Shown: positions 22,864-33,743 of the stretch, in pieces
Layout of the letters: each line of letters opens with the position of its first letter
Numbering within the stretch: the first letter of the stretch is position 1
Origin: Eurosta solidaginis
Taxonomy: Eukaryota; Arthropoda; Insecta; Diptera; Tephritidae
Reading direction: 5' to 3'
Assembly (NCBI RefSeq): GCF_040869045.1
Contig: NC_090319.1
Coordinates: 232,927,832 to 232,991,831, forward strand
DNA length: 64,000 nt
Position numbers and translations under genes: made by a program
The notes under the pieces: generated by a model
The model's database searches: none
What the model was told of the DNA's origin: nothing
The model's input: only the letters and a program-made list of their open reading frames with translations

Positions 22864-23330
22864 GTTAATATCTGCTAATAACTTTAATCATTCTTTCCGA
22901 AATACTATTAAATAAAAAAATTAAAAACAAAACAAAGAAAAAATAAAAAAAAAATATACAAAAAATAAAAACAAAAACATATAAAAGATGAAATAAAATA
23001 AATGAATGAATCAGAGTTACAAGACTATTATTATTTATATTATTTTGTTTCTAAAGAAACAAAACAAAACAAAAAAAAATAAAAAGCCTAAAAATATAAA
23101 AAAAAATTTTAAAATATAAACAAAAAAACTATAAAAAATTTAATATAAAAAAAATCGAATGAATTTACCTTTTATCAGGATTATAAAATGTATAATTTTC
23201 TATCAAAAATAATATCATTTTAAGAATTTTCGAAGTTTTTACAGTGTACTTTTTAATAGCTCCGTCGCCATTTTTTGGATTTCAAAGTAGGTGTGGTCAC
23301 GCTTCCATAAGGAGCTTGTGGTGACCCCTG
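22864..23330 (+). other. hAT 3' region, A-rich, no gene
   Basis: Extremely A-rich simple sequence (about 22910-23160) then the 3' terminal repeat. No coding signal. Confidence 0.6.
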
Positions 23331-24235
23331 CATTAGCTAGAATATCACAAGGGCGGCCCGATAGTGGTGACGTAGTTTATATATTAAAATTACCAATTGT
23401 ATGAGTTTATATAAAAGAATTATAATTTAAATTTTGCGGTTACTACCCCGATGTAGGCAGAGAAGAATCCTATATAGGAAGACTGTAATGATTTGTATTC
23501 GATGCACAGTTAAGAGATCAGTAGAGAGTAGAGATTTCGAGATACCAAGAAGAAAAAGAATTTTAATGTATTTGTATTTAAATCTATGACTTCTTGTAAG
23601 CTCATGGGCCTCCCCCTCCAAAACAACTAGCCCGTTATTTGACACAATCGGCGAGAAACACCGAGCGTAGGTTCCCTCACCCAAACTTAAAGAGTTCTTT
23701 CAGGTAGGACTCAGGTAGCCTAGGAGTTTTGTTTTGTGAGGCAGATCGCCAACCGAAGGGCATAGGGTCTCTGTTTCTTTGGTGAGGGAGCTCCAAGAGC
23801 AGCCAAAAGGGAAAAGGACTATGAATGTATAGTAGCGTATTGAATCGAGATATTGTTATTCATAAAACTGTCTGTCTTTATTTTGAACGTGACCGTAATG
23901 TTGGTATAAATTGAATATTTCTTGAGGGGAAGGGAAGAATGGGAAGGGAAGCGTAAGTGAACATCCCGGATTGGAAGGAAACCAAGGGGATCGCGTAAGT
24001 ATAGTACGGTAAAAAGGAGCGATCCAAGGTAGGGTGGACTTCCTAACGGTAAGTTCAAGCGAACGTAGACTTAGAACGACTATGTTATATGCGCCCTATC
24101 TCAATGTGTACCTTGGGTTAAAAACCCCGACCCGAAATACTGAGCTAGCTAGGGCGTACACATTAGGACTAGTAAAAGGGGTGTTGTAAATATGTGCTCA
24201 TACATATATTTAACAACAAGGCATATAACAAATAA

Positions 24236-25977
24236 TCATAGTTATCTTTCGATACACAGACGGATTTCTTTACCGAGTGGATGACAGTACTCAATTCTGG
24301 TTCTTCTGTACCTGTATCCACTGATGCCCGAGACAAACGATCAGCTAACAATATCTCTTTACCCGGTTTATAAACAATTTTTAATTGTGGATATTTTAAC
24401 AACATCATGAACATTCTCTCTTGGTTTAACCCCGCGCTTAACCCATCCTCAGACGCATTAGCCTGAATAACAACTGGTTTCGTTGAGTTAAAAGTCTGCA
24501 AAACAGGGTTAGATGTAACGATTTTAACTAAGCTCTCTAATTCCCTTTCATGTTTTTCGTCCCAATAAAAAGGAGTGTTTTCTGAGTTAGTATTCTCAAA
24601 TTGGTTGTCAGTTTAGACAGGGTTGGGATAAACTTTCCCAGATATTTAAACAGTCCCAGCAAACGGTTCACACTTTGTTTATCAGTTGGCTTTCTCATGT
24701 TCAATATTGCTTCTATGTGTTTACGTTCTGGTTTAATTTGTCCATTTGACAAAACATGACCCATGAATTTTACTTCTGTACTACAATACTGAGTTTTCTC
24801 CGAGTTAAATTTAACGTTGTTTGACCGTGCTCTATCAAGAACAATTGCTAATATTTTGTCATGTTCGGATTCATCCCTAGCGACTACTCCTATGTCATCA
24901 AAATAAACAAAGACACCCGGTATATCTCCGAAAATTTGAAACATTCTTCTTTGAAAAAATTTCTGGAGCCACATTCAACCCAAATGGCAGCCTCTCAAAT
25001 TTATATATACCAAAAGATGTACTGAATGTTGTTAATTCTGAGCTCCTTTTGTCTAACTCTAATTGCCAAAACCCATTCGAGCAGTCTAATACCGTAAATA
25101 TTTTTTTATTTGCCAATTCTTACGTGAAATTCTCAATAGTTGGAATAATCTAGTGTTCACGCTTAAGGCATTTGTTAAGTGGCTTCGGATCTAGACAAAT
25201 CCGTAAGTCACCATTGGATTTTTCAACGACTTACATGTTATTAACCCAATCAGTAGGATAACAGACTGGTGATATGATTCCTTTCTTCACCATATCGTCA
25301 AGTTTTGGTATAAGTTTTTTAACTATGGAATCCGGGAAGCGCTTTCTGTAATGCAACACCGGCATTGCATTCTCATTCAAGTATAAAGCAATTTTTTCAG
25401 CTATTTTGCCTAGGCCAGTAAAGATATCCTCATTTTCATATACAAATTTGTCTTGCTCATTTGAAAACCTAACTGAGTCAACATCCACTCTTTTAATCAA
25501 CTGTAATTTAATGCATGTTTCTAACCCAAGTATAGGTTCAAATGCATCGTCAAAAACTAAAAACTCTACTTTTTTACTGAGATCTTGCGAATCAAAAATT
25601 TCAACTTCAACAATACCACAAATGTTGTTAAGTTTATTACTATAATTAAATACATGAACGTCTTTTTGTTTTTTGTAAATTTTTAAATTCATTTCTTGTA
25701 CTATTTTTAATTGAATACAGTTCACGTCCGCTCCTGTATAAATTTTAAATTCAATTGTGTTATATCCTACTAGGTATGATTTGCTTATAATTTGCTTTCC
25801 ATTCGAGTTTATTCTATAAAGATTATTTTTAACGCTAAGATTTGATCCCAACTTACAATTTCCTTTCGTTAATTTACCTGAAAACTCATCCCAATGAACA
25901 GTATTGACTTGCTTCTTCCCTTGTGGTTTAAATTCCCGTTTACCTGCTCCCGACATGTTGGCATTTTTGCGACACAT
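24236..25977 (-). pseudogene. Protease, RT and RNase H of the outer mag-like gypsy
   Basis: On the minus strand: a protease with IYTGADVNCIQ, where the catalytic Asp of D-T-G-A is Tyr; RT with NGDLRICLDPKPLNK, LDCSNGFWQLELD, FERLPFGLNVAPEIF and the catalytic FVYFDDIGVVA; a connection with VKFMGHVLSNGQIKPE; RNase H with VIQANASEDGLSAGL and KPGKEILLADRLSRA. Several frameshifts and stops (for example near 25231, 25116 and 24537). The frame stops at 24236 in mid-linker, and the integrase is at 2.74 kb. Style matches K02A2.6-like (mag-clade) pols. Confidence 0.85.
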
Positions 25978-25981
25978 CTGC

Positions 25982-26677
25982 TTAACGCCTGCCTGCTACG
26001 TTGATGGCCTTTAGCTCCTCTTTTTCTTTGTCTGATTGCCTTGTTGCCAAAATTTCCTTATTCACGCTTACTGCCTCAAATGTCTTGCACATTTCTATCA
26101 CTTTTTCTAGGTTCTCACCACGCCCGTCAAGCAATTTCAACTGAAGCTTCTTGTCAAAAACTCCTGTTATGCTACGATCACGTAACATTCGATTTTCGTA
26201 TGACACTCCACATGGACATGGCAATTGTATTCACACCTTTCTAGTTGGACTGGAAGTTCCGTCAAAAACTCATTAAACGGCTGACGCTCTTTTTAGCGCA
26301 TGTTATTTAATTTATAAGATTCCATTGTTACATTTTTCTGCGGCAGGCAATGCATGTCAAACGCTTTTAACACCTCATCCAGCGATCTTTTGTTTTATTT
26401 CTGTAACTGTCCATTCAGCTTCGGTAGCTGTAGCTGGTATTGTACGACGTGTTGTAGTTGTGCCCAATAACGACTTTTGAAATCCATCATTAGGAAATAA
26501 GGTATTGTAGATGTTAGTGCCTTTCGTACCCACAATCCACAGAAAAATTGCAGTTTTTGTTAATTCCTACTGCGAATTATTGTCTTTCGCAATCATGTAC
26601 ACTAAAAAGCCGCTTTTCCACTCCACTGATAAGTTTGAGCAGTCCAATTTCCTTAAGTCCCTCCTTCTATCCGCCAT
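25982..26677 (-). pseudogene. gag of the outer mag-like gypsy
   Basis: Starts at ATG 26677 (MADRRRDLRKLDCSNLSVEW) and runs, with stops and frame changes, through YNTLFPNDG, CLPQKNVTMESYKLNNM, QPFNEFLTELPVQLERCEY and YENRMLRDRSITGVFDKKLQLKLL. These blocks are typical of mag-type gag. No intact CCHC knuckle is visible before the protease region (only CRKNAN remains). Confidence 0.75.
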
Positions 26678-26910
26678 TTTGTATGTGGTTAAAGAAAATG
26701 TGATTAAAATATCCGACTACTGAAGTGAAAACGTGAAATTTTTTATTATTCAACTTCTTTTTGCGAGGTTTTATTCCGGTTAATGGTTTTTTGTTGTTCG
26801 AGGTTATTAAATTGAGATTTTTCCGGATTAAATTGCCAATTGCCAATGCCAAGCAGCACGTTATAACAGCGACACAGAACGTTGTGAGTTTTCGCTTATT
26901 TGTTCGCTTT

Positions 26911-26922
26911 ATTCTGACACCA
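26911..26922 (-). other. Possible primer-binding site of the outer gypsy
   Basis: Minus-strand TGGTGTCAGAAT lies about 235 nt upstream of gag. TGGTGTCAGAA-type PBSs occur in mag-like elements. The LTR beyond it could not be delimited. Confidence 0.4.
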
Positions 26923-27121
26923 TATTTTATGTTGGTTCCTTACGGAACTGTGCACGCGCTTGCCGCAATTAAAGGTCTTTTTGAATAATTTATTGACGTT
27001 ATAAGATATATTTATTAAGTGTTTTATTCACGTCTTGCAGGCGTGTATTCTTCAGGTAAGTATATTGAATTGGAATGGCCGTGGCTCAGTGTTGCCACCG
27101 CTCTTTTTTAATTCATACTTA

Positions 27122-27624
27122 AGAGCGGTACGCAGATCACAAGTAATTGCTCAAGAAAAATTTAGCCTTTTTTCTTGCGTGAAAAATAGTAGTATGGAAG
27201 TAATTTTGACGTTTAAAAATCCACGGTGACGGATGTCACTTCCCATATAAGTGCCCGTTTCTCCTCCGCCGTGAAACTCGCTATGCGCTTTTTGCGTTTG
27301 GTGCTGCAGCTATTGTTATTTCCATTTCTGAAAAAAAATAATAATTATTTATTGCAGAAAAATTTAAAAAACCATATGCCCTCCTAATTTTTCTAGGTTG
27401 TTTACCTTTTTTCTTCAAGAAATATATGGCACTTGACATATTTCTTGCGGAAACCGGTTTTGCCGTATGCAAATTTGATGGAAAAATAGTAGTAAAGTAG
27501 CGTACTAAATTTCTTGTAAACTGCGTACTACCTCAAAAAAATTTACCACCTGGAATTTTCTTGAGCATTTCTTGAGCGTTTTTTATATGGGATTTTTACT
27601 TTCTTGTGATCTGCGTACCGCTCT
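27122..27624. mobile_element. 503-bp MITE with TTA target duplication (PIF/Harbinger-like)
   Basis: Perfect 22-bp terminal inverted repeats starting AGAGCGGTACGCAG, flanked by TTA at 27119-27121 and 27625-27627. No transposase. Immediately to the right lies a tandem duplicate of the target (AATTCATACTTAAGGCTAAT near 27650) without the MITE, so the empty site is visible. A 3-bp TTA duplication is typical of PIF/Harbinger. Confidence 0.9.
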
Positions 27625-27627
27625 TTA

Positions 27628-28119
27628 AGGCTAATGTGCTGATTTACATGAATTCATACTTAAGGCTAATGTGTAGGTACACGTAAAACGCCTACTTACA
27701 GGCATGAAATACGTTGAATGATGATTTTGACTTACTCTGCACTGATAGTAACTATTTATTTTTTCAGCTACGCGTCATACCACCAAATCAAAGACGTTAT
27801 GATATCTATTTGGGCTGCAATTTTATGCGTGCACGGCTATAACCGATTGTTATACTAGAGCAAGTCAGTTAGCGATATCAGTACCCCTATTTATTTTGCT
27901 GGGTTAATTAAGTTAAAAAAATATTCCGGTATTTGTTTCCTTTGACTGACAACTACCAAATGATGGCGAATTTTTCCAGCCTTTTCACAAACTAGCGGAG
28001 CATCTGATTTTGGTTGAGCCCCCAATTTGTAGTTCAATATTTATTGTGTTTATTAATTGTTAATTAGGTTTAGTTTTTACACATAGTTGTAGATTAAGTG
28101 TAGTTTTAGAATAGTAAAA
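27628..28119. other. No gene recognised
   Basis: AT-rich, non-coding on both strands. It starts with the short duplicated target of the MITE. Confidence 0.4.
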
Positions 28120-28281
28120 GTTGTAATTGTTGCTTAGATTTTAGAAAAGCATGTAAGTTCAAACATAGTTTTAGTTGTAATTGCTGCTTAGATTTTAATT
28201 TCGCATGTAAGTTCAAACATAGTTTTAGTTGTAATTGTTGCTTAGATTTTAATTTCGCATGTAAGTTCAAACATAGTTGTA
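28120..28281 (+). repeat. 54-bp tandem repeat, 3 units
   Basis: Units starting GTTGTAATTGYTGCTTAGAT at 28120, 28174 and 28228. The last two are almost identical and the first is diverged in the middle. Confidence 0.88.
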
Positions 28282-29187
28282 GGTTTTATTTTTACACAAA
28301 CGTTCAATATTTTAATCAACTTTAGTTATTAAACAATAGTTATTTTCAAGGCTAAGTAGCCGTGCGCATGTTAAACGCGTCCGTCCGTTTCGAGTGCTTT
28401 AATTCAACTGTCCTTTTGGTATTTTTTTGATCGTCCATTCGTCCGTTATTTATTAAGCGTTGGTCAAGTTTCCGTTGAGTCTCAGAGTCACTTTTTATCA
28501 GGGTCGCTTAGGTCAGAGTTGCAATCCCACATATATTAATAGAAACAAAAGTGTTGATGTAGAGTTTTAAGGATATAAATATTCTTTTGTTATAAAAATG
28601 CTATAACTGTAATTTAATTATCTTCGCGACCGAAAACCTTTAAAGAGACTTGTGAATGAAACAATAATCGTTTTTCGATTAACTATCAACAAATGCATGG
28701 TCAGCGAGCAAACCCAGTAAGAATGCTGCGTGTTAGATAATGAATTGACCCATTCATGCATTAATAGTTTTGATTCCCAACCAAATAGTAAATATATATT
28801 TAGTTTTTTTTACTAAACAATTAACTAACCAACATCTTTTTATAGCAAACAATTAAGAACAATCGACGAACTATCGATGTAAAATGATGAAAATTTAAAA
28901 ATCAAAAGAAATATTTTTGCGGGAGGCAAGTTGGCTCCCCCCCCCCCCCCCCCCCTACAAAATAAAAATTGCAAATTTAACAATAAAACAGCAATTAAAT
29001 ATGGGAAAAACGTAATTTATTGACGAACAAACGTTTATATATATTTATAGACTAACAATGGGGAAAAATATCAATAATTTTGAGTGAGGGGCCAACTAAA
29101 CAGTATATTTTTACTTAGTTTTTTTTTTTTAATTATCAATGGACGAACAAAAAATTATTTATAGCGAACAATTAAAATAAAAAGAAT
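28282..29187. other. No gene recognised; C19 run
   Basis: AT-rich sequence with degenerate repeats containing TTATAGCRAACAATTAA and a run of 19 C at 28937-28955. It may be old LTR or satellite material; nothing codes. Confidence 0.4.
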
Positions 29188-29689
29188 TTGTGAGCCTGCG
29201 TGAGGCGTAGTCACCCGTCACTTACTCCCAGAGTGACGTCGTCTTCGCCGTTGCACTTCAGAATTCTGCAGTTTAACTGTAATGGATTAACTGGTAAGAT
29301 CACGGAGATAGTCGATATCATGAAGCGGCACAACATCCGCATTGCTGCGATTCAAGAGACTAAACTCATAGCAAGATCTGCTCTGCAGAATTGTTCTGGG
29401 TATTATGTCCACAGAAAAGATCGCGAGAGCGGAAAGGGATGTGGTCTCGCGTTTTTCACACACCACTCTGTGATATATCATATGTCTTGTGAAAACGAAA
29501 GAAGACGGACCTGTTTTTATTTGATCCGTGTCAGTTTTTATTTTCTTGCGCAATTGGGCTTTTAATTTTTAATCTGAGTTGTTAAATAAACTCGTTGATG
29601 AGCAAAAAATATAAATCCAAATTGCAATTTGTGAAAACAGTGACTTTGTCAACAAATTTTTATGAAAAAGTGGTGGCGGATTAGGCAAA

Positions 29690-30946
29690 ATGCCGCCGTC
29701 TGAATGCAAAGAATGCTTGGTAAAACTAGTGCAAATAGACGATGCGATTTCATGTTCGGGTGGGTGTGGATCTTTTTTCTGCATAAAATGCAGCAACATG
29801 AAAAGAACAGAAATTAAACTATTGAGTGAAAATGCTAATTTAAAGTGGTTTTGCAATCAATGCTCGGTATGTGATACTAATACCAAATTTATTGAAATAA
29901 AACATTTGATACAAAGTTGTGATCAAAAGAGACTAGGAAAGACAGAAATGAAGGATATAATTGAAGAAGCATTATTTCACAAAATACAGCAGTTGAAAGT
30001 TAGTCTGATGACTGATTTTAATTCACTGCTTGAACATAATGTAGAAATTAAAATTAATCAAATTAGAAAAGATATTCTGTCTGAGTTATCACAAACAATA
30101 GAAAATAATAGCGAAAAATTAAATGAAGTTTTGGCGGGTGCCAGCCTAAACAACAACACAAATGTAAACAAAAAAATTACACATGCACAAGCAGCCTCAC
30201 AAAGTGAAAATGGGATTGTTATTAAACCGAAAGACAAAGCAAAGAAAAACAAACACACCAAAGTAGCGCTTAAAACAGTCATCGAACCAACCGAATGTCA
30301 TGTCACAGCAGTAAAAGAGATCAACAACGGTGGGATAGTAGTGCAATGCAAAAATAAGGAATCATGCGAACTATTGCAGAAAAAGATAGCGGAACAAATT
30401 GGGAATGAATACGATATGGAAAAAACAAAAGACCAGAGAGAGATTAAAAAAATATTTAAAGTTATAGGTTTAACTGAGAGGCTTAGCAGTGAGCGATTGA
30501 TAGAATGTATTACAAAACAAAATAGCATATGTGAGGGTAAACAATTCAAAGTTGTAAAGGTTTTTGAAAATTTCAGTCGAAGAGAAGAATGCTTCAATGC
30601 TCTTGTTGAAACAGATATAGAAACATACGAAAATATTATTAAACAAAAGAGAATTAATGCAGAATGGGACTCTTGCATAATTACTGATTATGAAAGAGTA
30701 TTTAGATGCTTTAAATGTTTGGGATTTAATCACAAGGCTGTGGAATGTATCAATAAAAAAGCATGTAGTAGATGAGGAGGCAATCACGATTTCAGAGATT
30801 GTGTATCAAATGTATATAATTGTGTAAACTGTTGTGAGCTAGTCCAGAGAAAATTGATAGAGACTGATGTACACCATGCTGCGTTTAGTAAGGAATGCCC
30901 AGCATATAAAAGATATATTCAAAGCAAATCCAAAACTAGGAAGTAG
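29690..30946 (+). pseudogene. Element Y ORF1: PHD-like finger and CCHC knuckles
   Basis: Chaperone-like ORF1 of a non-LTR element. Residues ~4-57 form a PHD-type Cys-rich domain (CKECLVKL...ISCSGGCGSFFCIKC...LKWFCNQC). The middle is Lys/Glu/Asn-rich and helical-looking, followed by an RNA-binding-like region (HVTAVKEINNGGIVVQCKNK). The C-terminus has a first knuckle CFKCLGFNHKAVEC. A TGA at 30773-30775 falls exactly where the second Cys of a second knuckle should be (CSR then GGNHDFRDC). After it the frame stays open to TAG at 30946. It is therefore one point mutation from an uninterrupted frame. Confidence 0.85.
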
Positions 30947-30954
30947 CAATTTAA

Positions 30955-33743
30955 TAATCTAATTTGTCTTTATCTTAATATAAATAGTATTGTAAATAAT
31001 AAAAATGAATTAGAAAGACTGATCGAGATTAAAAATCCAGCGATAGTATTTTGCGCTGAAACATGTACCACAAATGTCGTAACAAATCAAGAGTTGAAAA
31101 TAGAATCCTACAAATTAGTACGTTGTGACTCCCATAGTAGGCATACTGGTGGCGTTCTTGTTTATGTACATGATTCAGTTGAATACTGCGTTAAACATAA
31201 TAAAGAAATCGATAAAAACTTGTGGTATATTTTTATCCAATTGAAGCACTTTAACTCAAAAATTCAAGTGGGTGTGATTTATCACTCACCCAACACAAGC
31301 GATTCAGATTTTATAAACTATTTACGTAATGTCTTAGGTATTACTTGTGAAAATTCTGGATACAATATTCTTGTAGGAGATTTTAATATTAATTTAAATA
31401 ATACATCAACATATAGTACACAACTAATTGATCTGTTTAAATCATACTCTATGTATCAAAAAATTGATTTCGATACTCGTATAACGGATATATCTAGAAC
31501 AAAAATCCATTTACTATTTTCGGATAATAATGATATTGTTTGCGAAAGGTTAGATGAACATCAAATAACTGATCATGAAACAATCCAATTTAAAATTAAA
31601 AGTAGTCCAAAATTAAAAATGAGAAGTATTAGAAAAATAACCTCATGGGAGTATTATAATAATGAATCACTTCTTAACCAACTGCGTCTGTGTGATTTCA
31701 GTAATTTTGATCATATTGATTTAGAGAGTAAGGTTTTGCTGATTAATAATAGCATTTTAAATATCATGCAAAATCTTACCAGAGAAAAAGTAGTGCATTT
31801 AAAAATACATAATAAATGGTATGACAATGAGCTAGCCAATATGAACAAATTCAAATTTGAACTTTTTAAACTGGCTCAAATCTCAGGAAACTGGGACGAA
31901 TACCGGTATATAAAAAAAAAATACAAACAGTTGGTAAAATTAAAAAAGTTAAGTATATGGAATATAATATAAATAAAAATAGTCATGATAGCAAAACGAT
32001 GTGGAAATATCTAAAACAGGCCATAAGTATGGGAAAAGAAGATACATCAATAAAGAAGATTTTAATAAACGGTCAAATATACAATGGCGAATCGGAAATT
32101 GCTGTCAACTTAAATAAATATCTTGTTGATAGTATTACTGATATTTGTAATAATATAGAGGTATTTGATAGAGAAGTATATATAACTAATCAAAGAAACT
32201 GCGTTTTTAAATTTGTCAAAGTTGGATCAGATGACATCGCTGAACTTCTCAGTAAGTTCAAAGCTGTGAGAGGTGGAAAAAAATTATTATCAGATGGTGT
32301 GGTGAAAGATGCAACCCCCTATTTAGGCTTCTTCTATTCTCAAATAGTAAATGAAATTTTAAGTAGTGGCATAGTGCCTAGTATGTGGAAAACTTCAACA
32401 GTTGTTCCTATAGAGAAAGTTAAAAATACTATTAAAGCAGAGGAGTTACGGCCCATAAATTCATTGCCCAGCGATGAAAAAATTTTAGAACTTGTGGTAA
32501 AGAACCAATTGGTTCAGTACTTAGAAAAAAATAAGATACTTATACATCAACAATCAGGCTTTAGAAAAAATCATTCCTGTGAAACAGCCTTAAATATGGT
32601 TTTAGCTGAATGGAAAGATGATCTTAGTAATAAAATGTCGATTTTAGCAGTTTTTGTTGATCTTAAAAGAGCTTTTGAAACCATAGATATAAAAATACTA
32701 GTGGAAAAATTATCAGACATAGGCATTCAAGGATTAGAACTAGACTGGTTTAAAAGTTTTTTAAGCAACCGTAAGCAAAGAACAATCATTGGCTCATCGT
32801 TTTTAGATGAAGTGGATGTTAGGCTTGGGCTTCCACAAGGCTCTGTCCTCGCTCCAATTCTATTCAACATTTACATTAATGATATTAATTCAATTTTGAA
32901 ATATAGTTCAATAAAATTGTTTGCTGACGATGCACTAATTTGGATAAGTGGTAGAAACGAAAATGATTTAAGTACTAAATTACAAGGTGACTTAAATGCC
33001 CTTTATATTTGGTTGCGCGCTAACAAACTTAAACTTAATATCAAAAAAACTAAATACATGTTAATAACTAGAAAGAATGTTTCCGATATTGGTACTCTCA
33101 AAATAAATAATTCAGAAATTGAAAACGTAGATTCTATTAAAAACCTTGGTGTCTTAATAGATTGTAAATTAAAATTCAACGCCCATGTCGCTTATATAAC
33201 AAATAAAATAGCAACTAAAATATGGTTTATGCAAAGAACCTGCAAAAACCTAAGTAATTACTATAAAACTAAAGTTTATCGATCCGTTGTTGAACCTTAC
33301 ATTTTATATTGCTCTACAATTTTATTTGTTATGAAAGATTCGCAAATCGATAAATTGCAAAAAATGCAGAATAAAGCTATGCGATTCATCTTAAACAAAC
33401 GTTATGATACTCCAATAAAAGATATGCTACTTAGTTTAAATTGGATGAGCGTGAAGCAACAAATATTTTTTTTACGATGAAGTTTATATACAATATAAAA
33501 ACCGGAAATTTACCTGAATACTTAAGAACAAATATTAGAGTTAATTATGATGTCCATGGAAGAAATACAAGACAAAGAAATGATTTCAAATTACCTAATT
33601 ATAAAACAGAATCGGAACAGCATAGTATTTTTTACAAAGGTTTAAAATACTTCAATGAACTACCTGAATACATAAAAAATAGTGATAATAACTTGTTTAA
33701 AAAAAGGTTATACACTTACGTCAAATCTATGAGGATAAAATAA
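30955..33743 (+). pseudogene. Element Y ORF2: endonuclease and RT, two frameshifts
   Basis: Endonuclease (LYLNINSIVNNKNELE, VFCAETCTTN, HTGGVLVYVHDSVEY, ILVGDFNINLN, ITDHETIQF), then RT with LRPINSLPSDEKILE, QQSGFRKNHSCETAL, FVDLKRAFETID, LGLPQGSVLAPILFN, the catalytic KLFADDALIW and the thumb SIKNLGVLIDCKLKF. The C-terminus NNLFKKRLYTYVKS ends at 33743. The frame changes near 31950 and again in a T-run near 33465; otherwise the 507-codon middle piece (31957-33480) is intact. Complete length for the family. Confidence 0.88.

Larger units (their letters stand above)
19553..23330 (+). mobile_element. hAT DNA transposon, 3.78 kb
   Basis: Terminal repeats begin CAGGGGTCGTCAC and end GTGGTGACCCCTG (11 of 13 complementary). 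The 8-bp target duplication CATTAGCT is perfect at 19545-19552 and 23331-23338, diagnostic of hAT. It sits inside LTR copy B; copy A has no insertion there. It contains a broken transposase on the plus strand, a 52-bp subterminal repeat array and an inverted/direct repeat complex at 20450-20755. Confidence 0.95.
4959..24230 (+). mobile_element. Inner Ty3/gypsy retrotransposon with nested insertions
   Basis: Left LTR-like repeat, PBS, leader, gag (7.1-8.6 kb), protease and RT (9.0-10.7 kb), RNase H and integrase (15.9-17.3 kb), and right LTR-like repeat ending at 24230, all on the plus strand. With the SINE and non-LTR piece at 2.74-4.96 kb it forms the insertion inside the outer gypsy pol. 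The coding region is wrecked by frameshifts, a deletion of the RT active site, an R1-like fragment and a LOA element. The integrase style suggests an Osvaldo/Ulysses-like gypsy, which is an inference. The true LTR start is not defined. Confidence 0.75.
18740..24230 (+). repeat. LTR-like repeat, copy B (right LTR), interrupted by SINE and hAT
   Basis: Homologous to 4959-6238 in three pieces: 18740-19038, 19400-19552 and 23331-24230. The first gap is a SINE and the second a hAT transposon. The end GGCATATAACA (to 24230) is followed directly by minus-strand gypsy pol, so this is the right border of the inner element. Confidence 0.75.
1810..26930 (-). mobile_element. Outer mag-like Ty3/gypsy element, split by a nested insertion
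   Basis: Gag (26.68-25.98 kb), protease-RT-RNase H (25.98-24.24 kb) and integrase (2.74-1.81 kb) lie in the correct order on the minus strand. The RNase H side ends in CVSKDNYDY and the integrase side begins YRKILESDDNLKR. Joined, they read as the usual linker of K02A2.6-like gypsy pols, and TAAT sits at both junctions. Everything between about 2736 and 24235 is therefore an insertion. A primer-binding site (PBS)-like string lies at 26911-26922. I could not define its LTRs; the 3' one would lie left of the jockey insertion, at or beyond the window edge. The clade is inferred from gag and RT style. Confidence 0.75.

Noticed and set aside
28120..28281. CRISPR-like array
   Set aside because: The units are contiguous with no unique spacers, in an insect genome; it is a tandem repeat.
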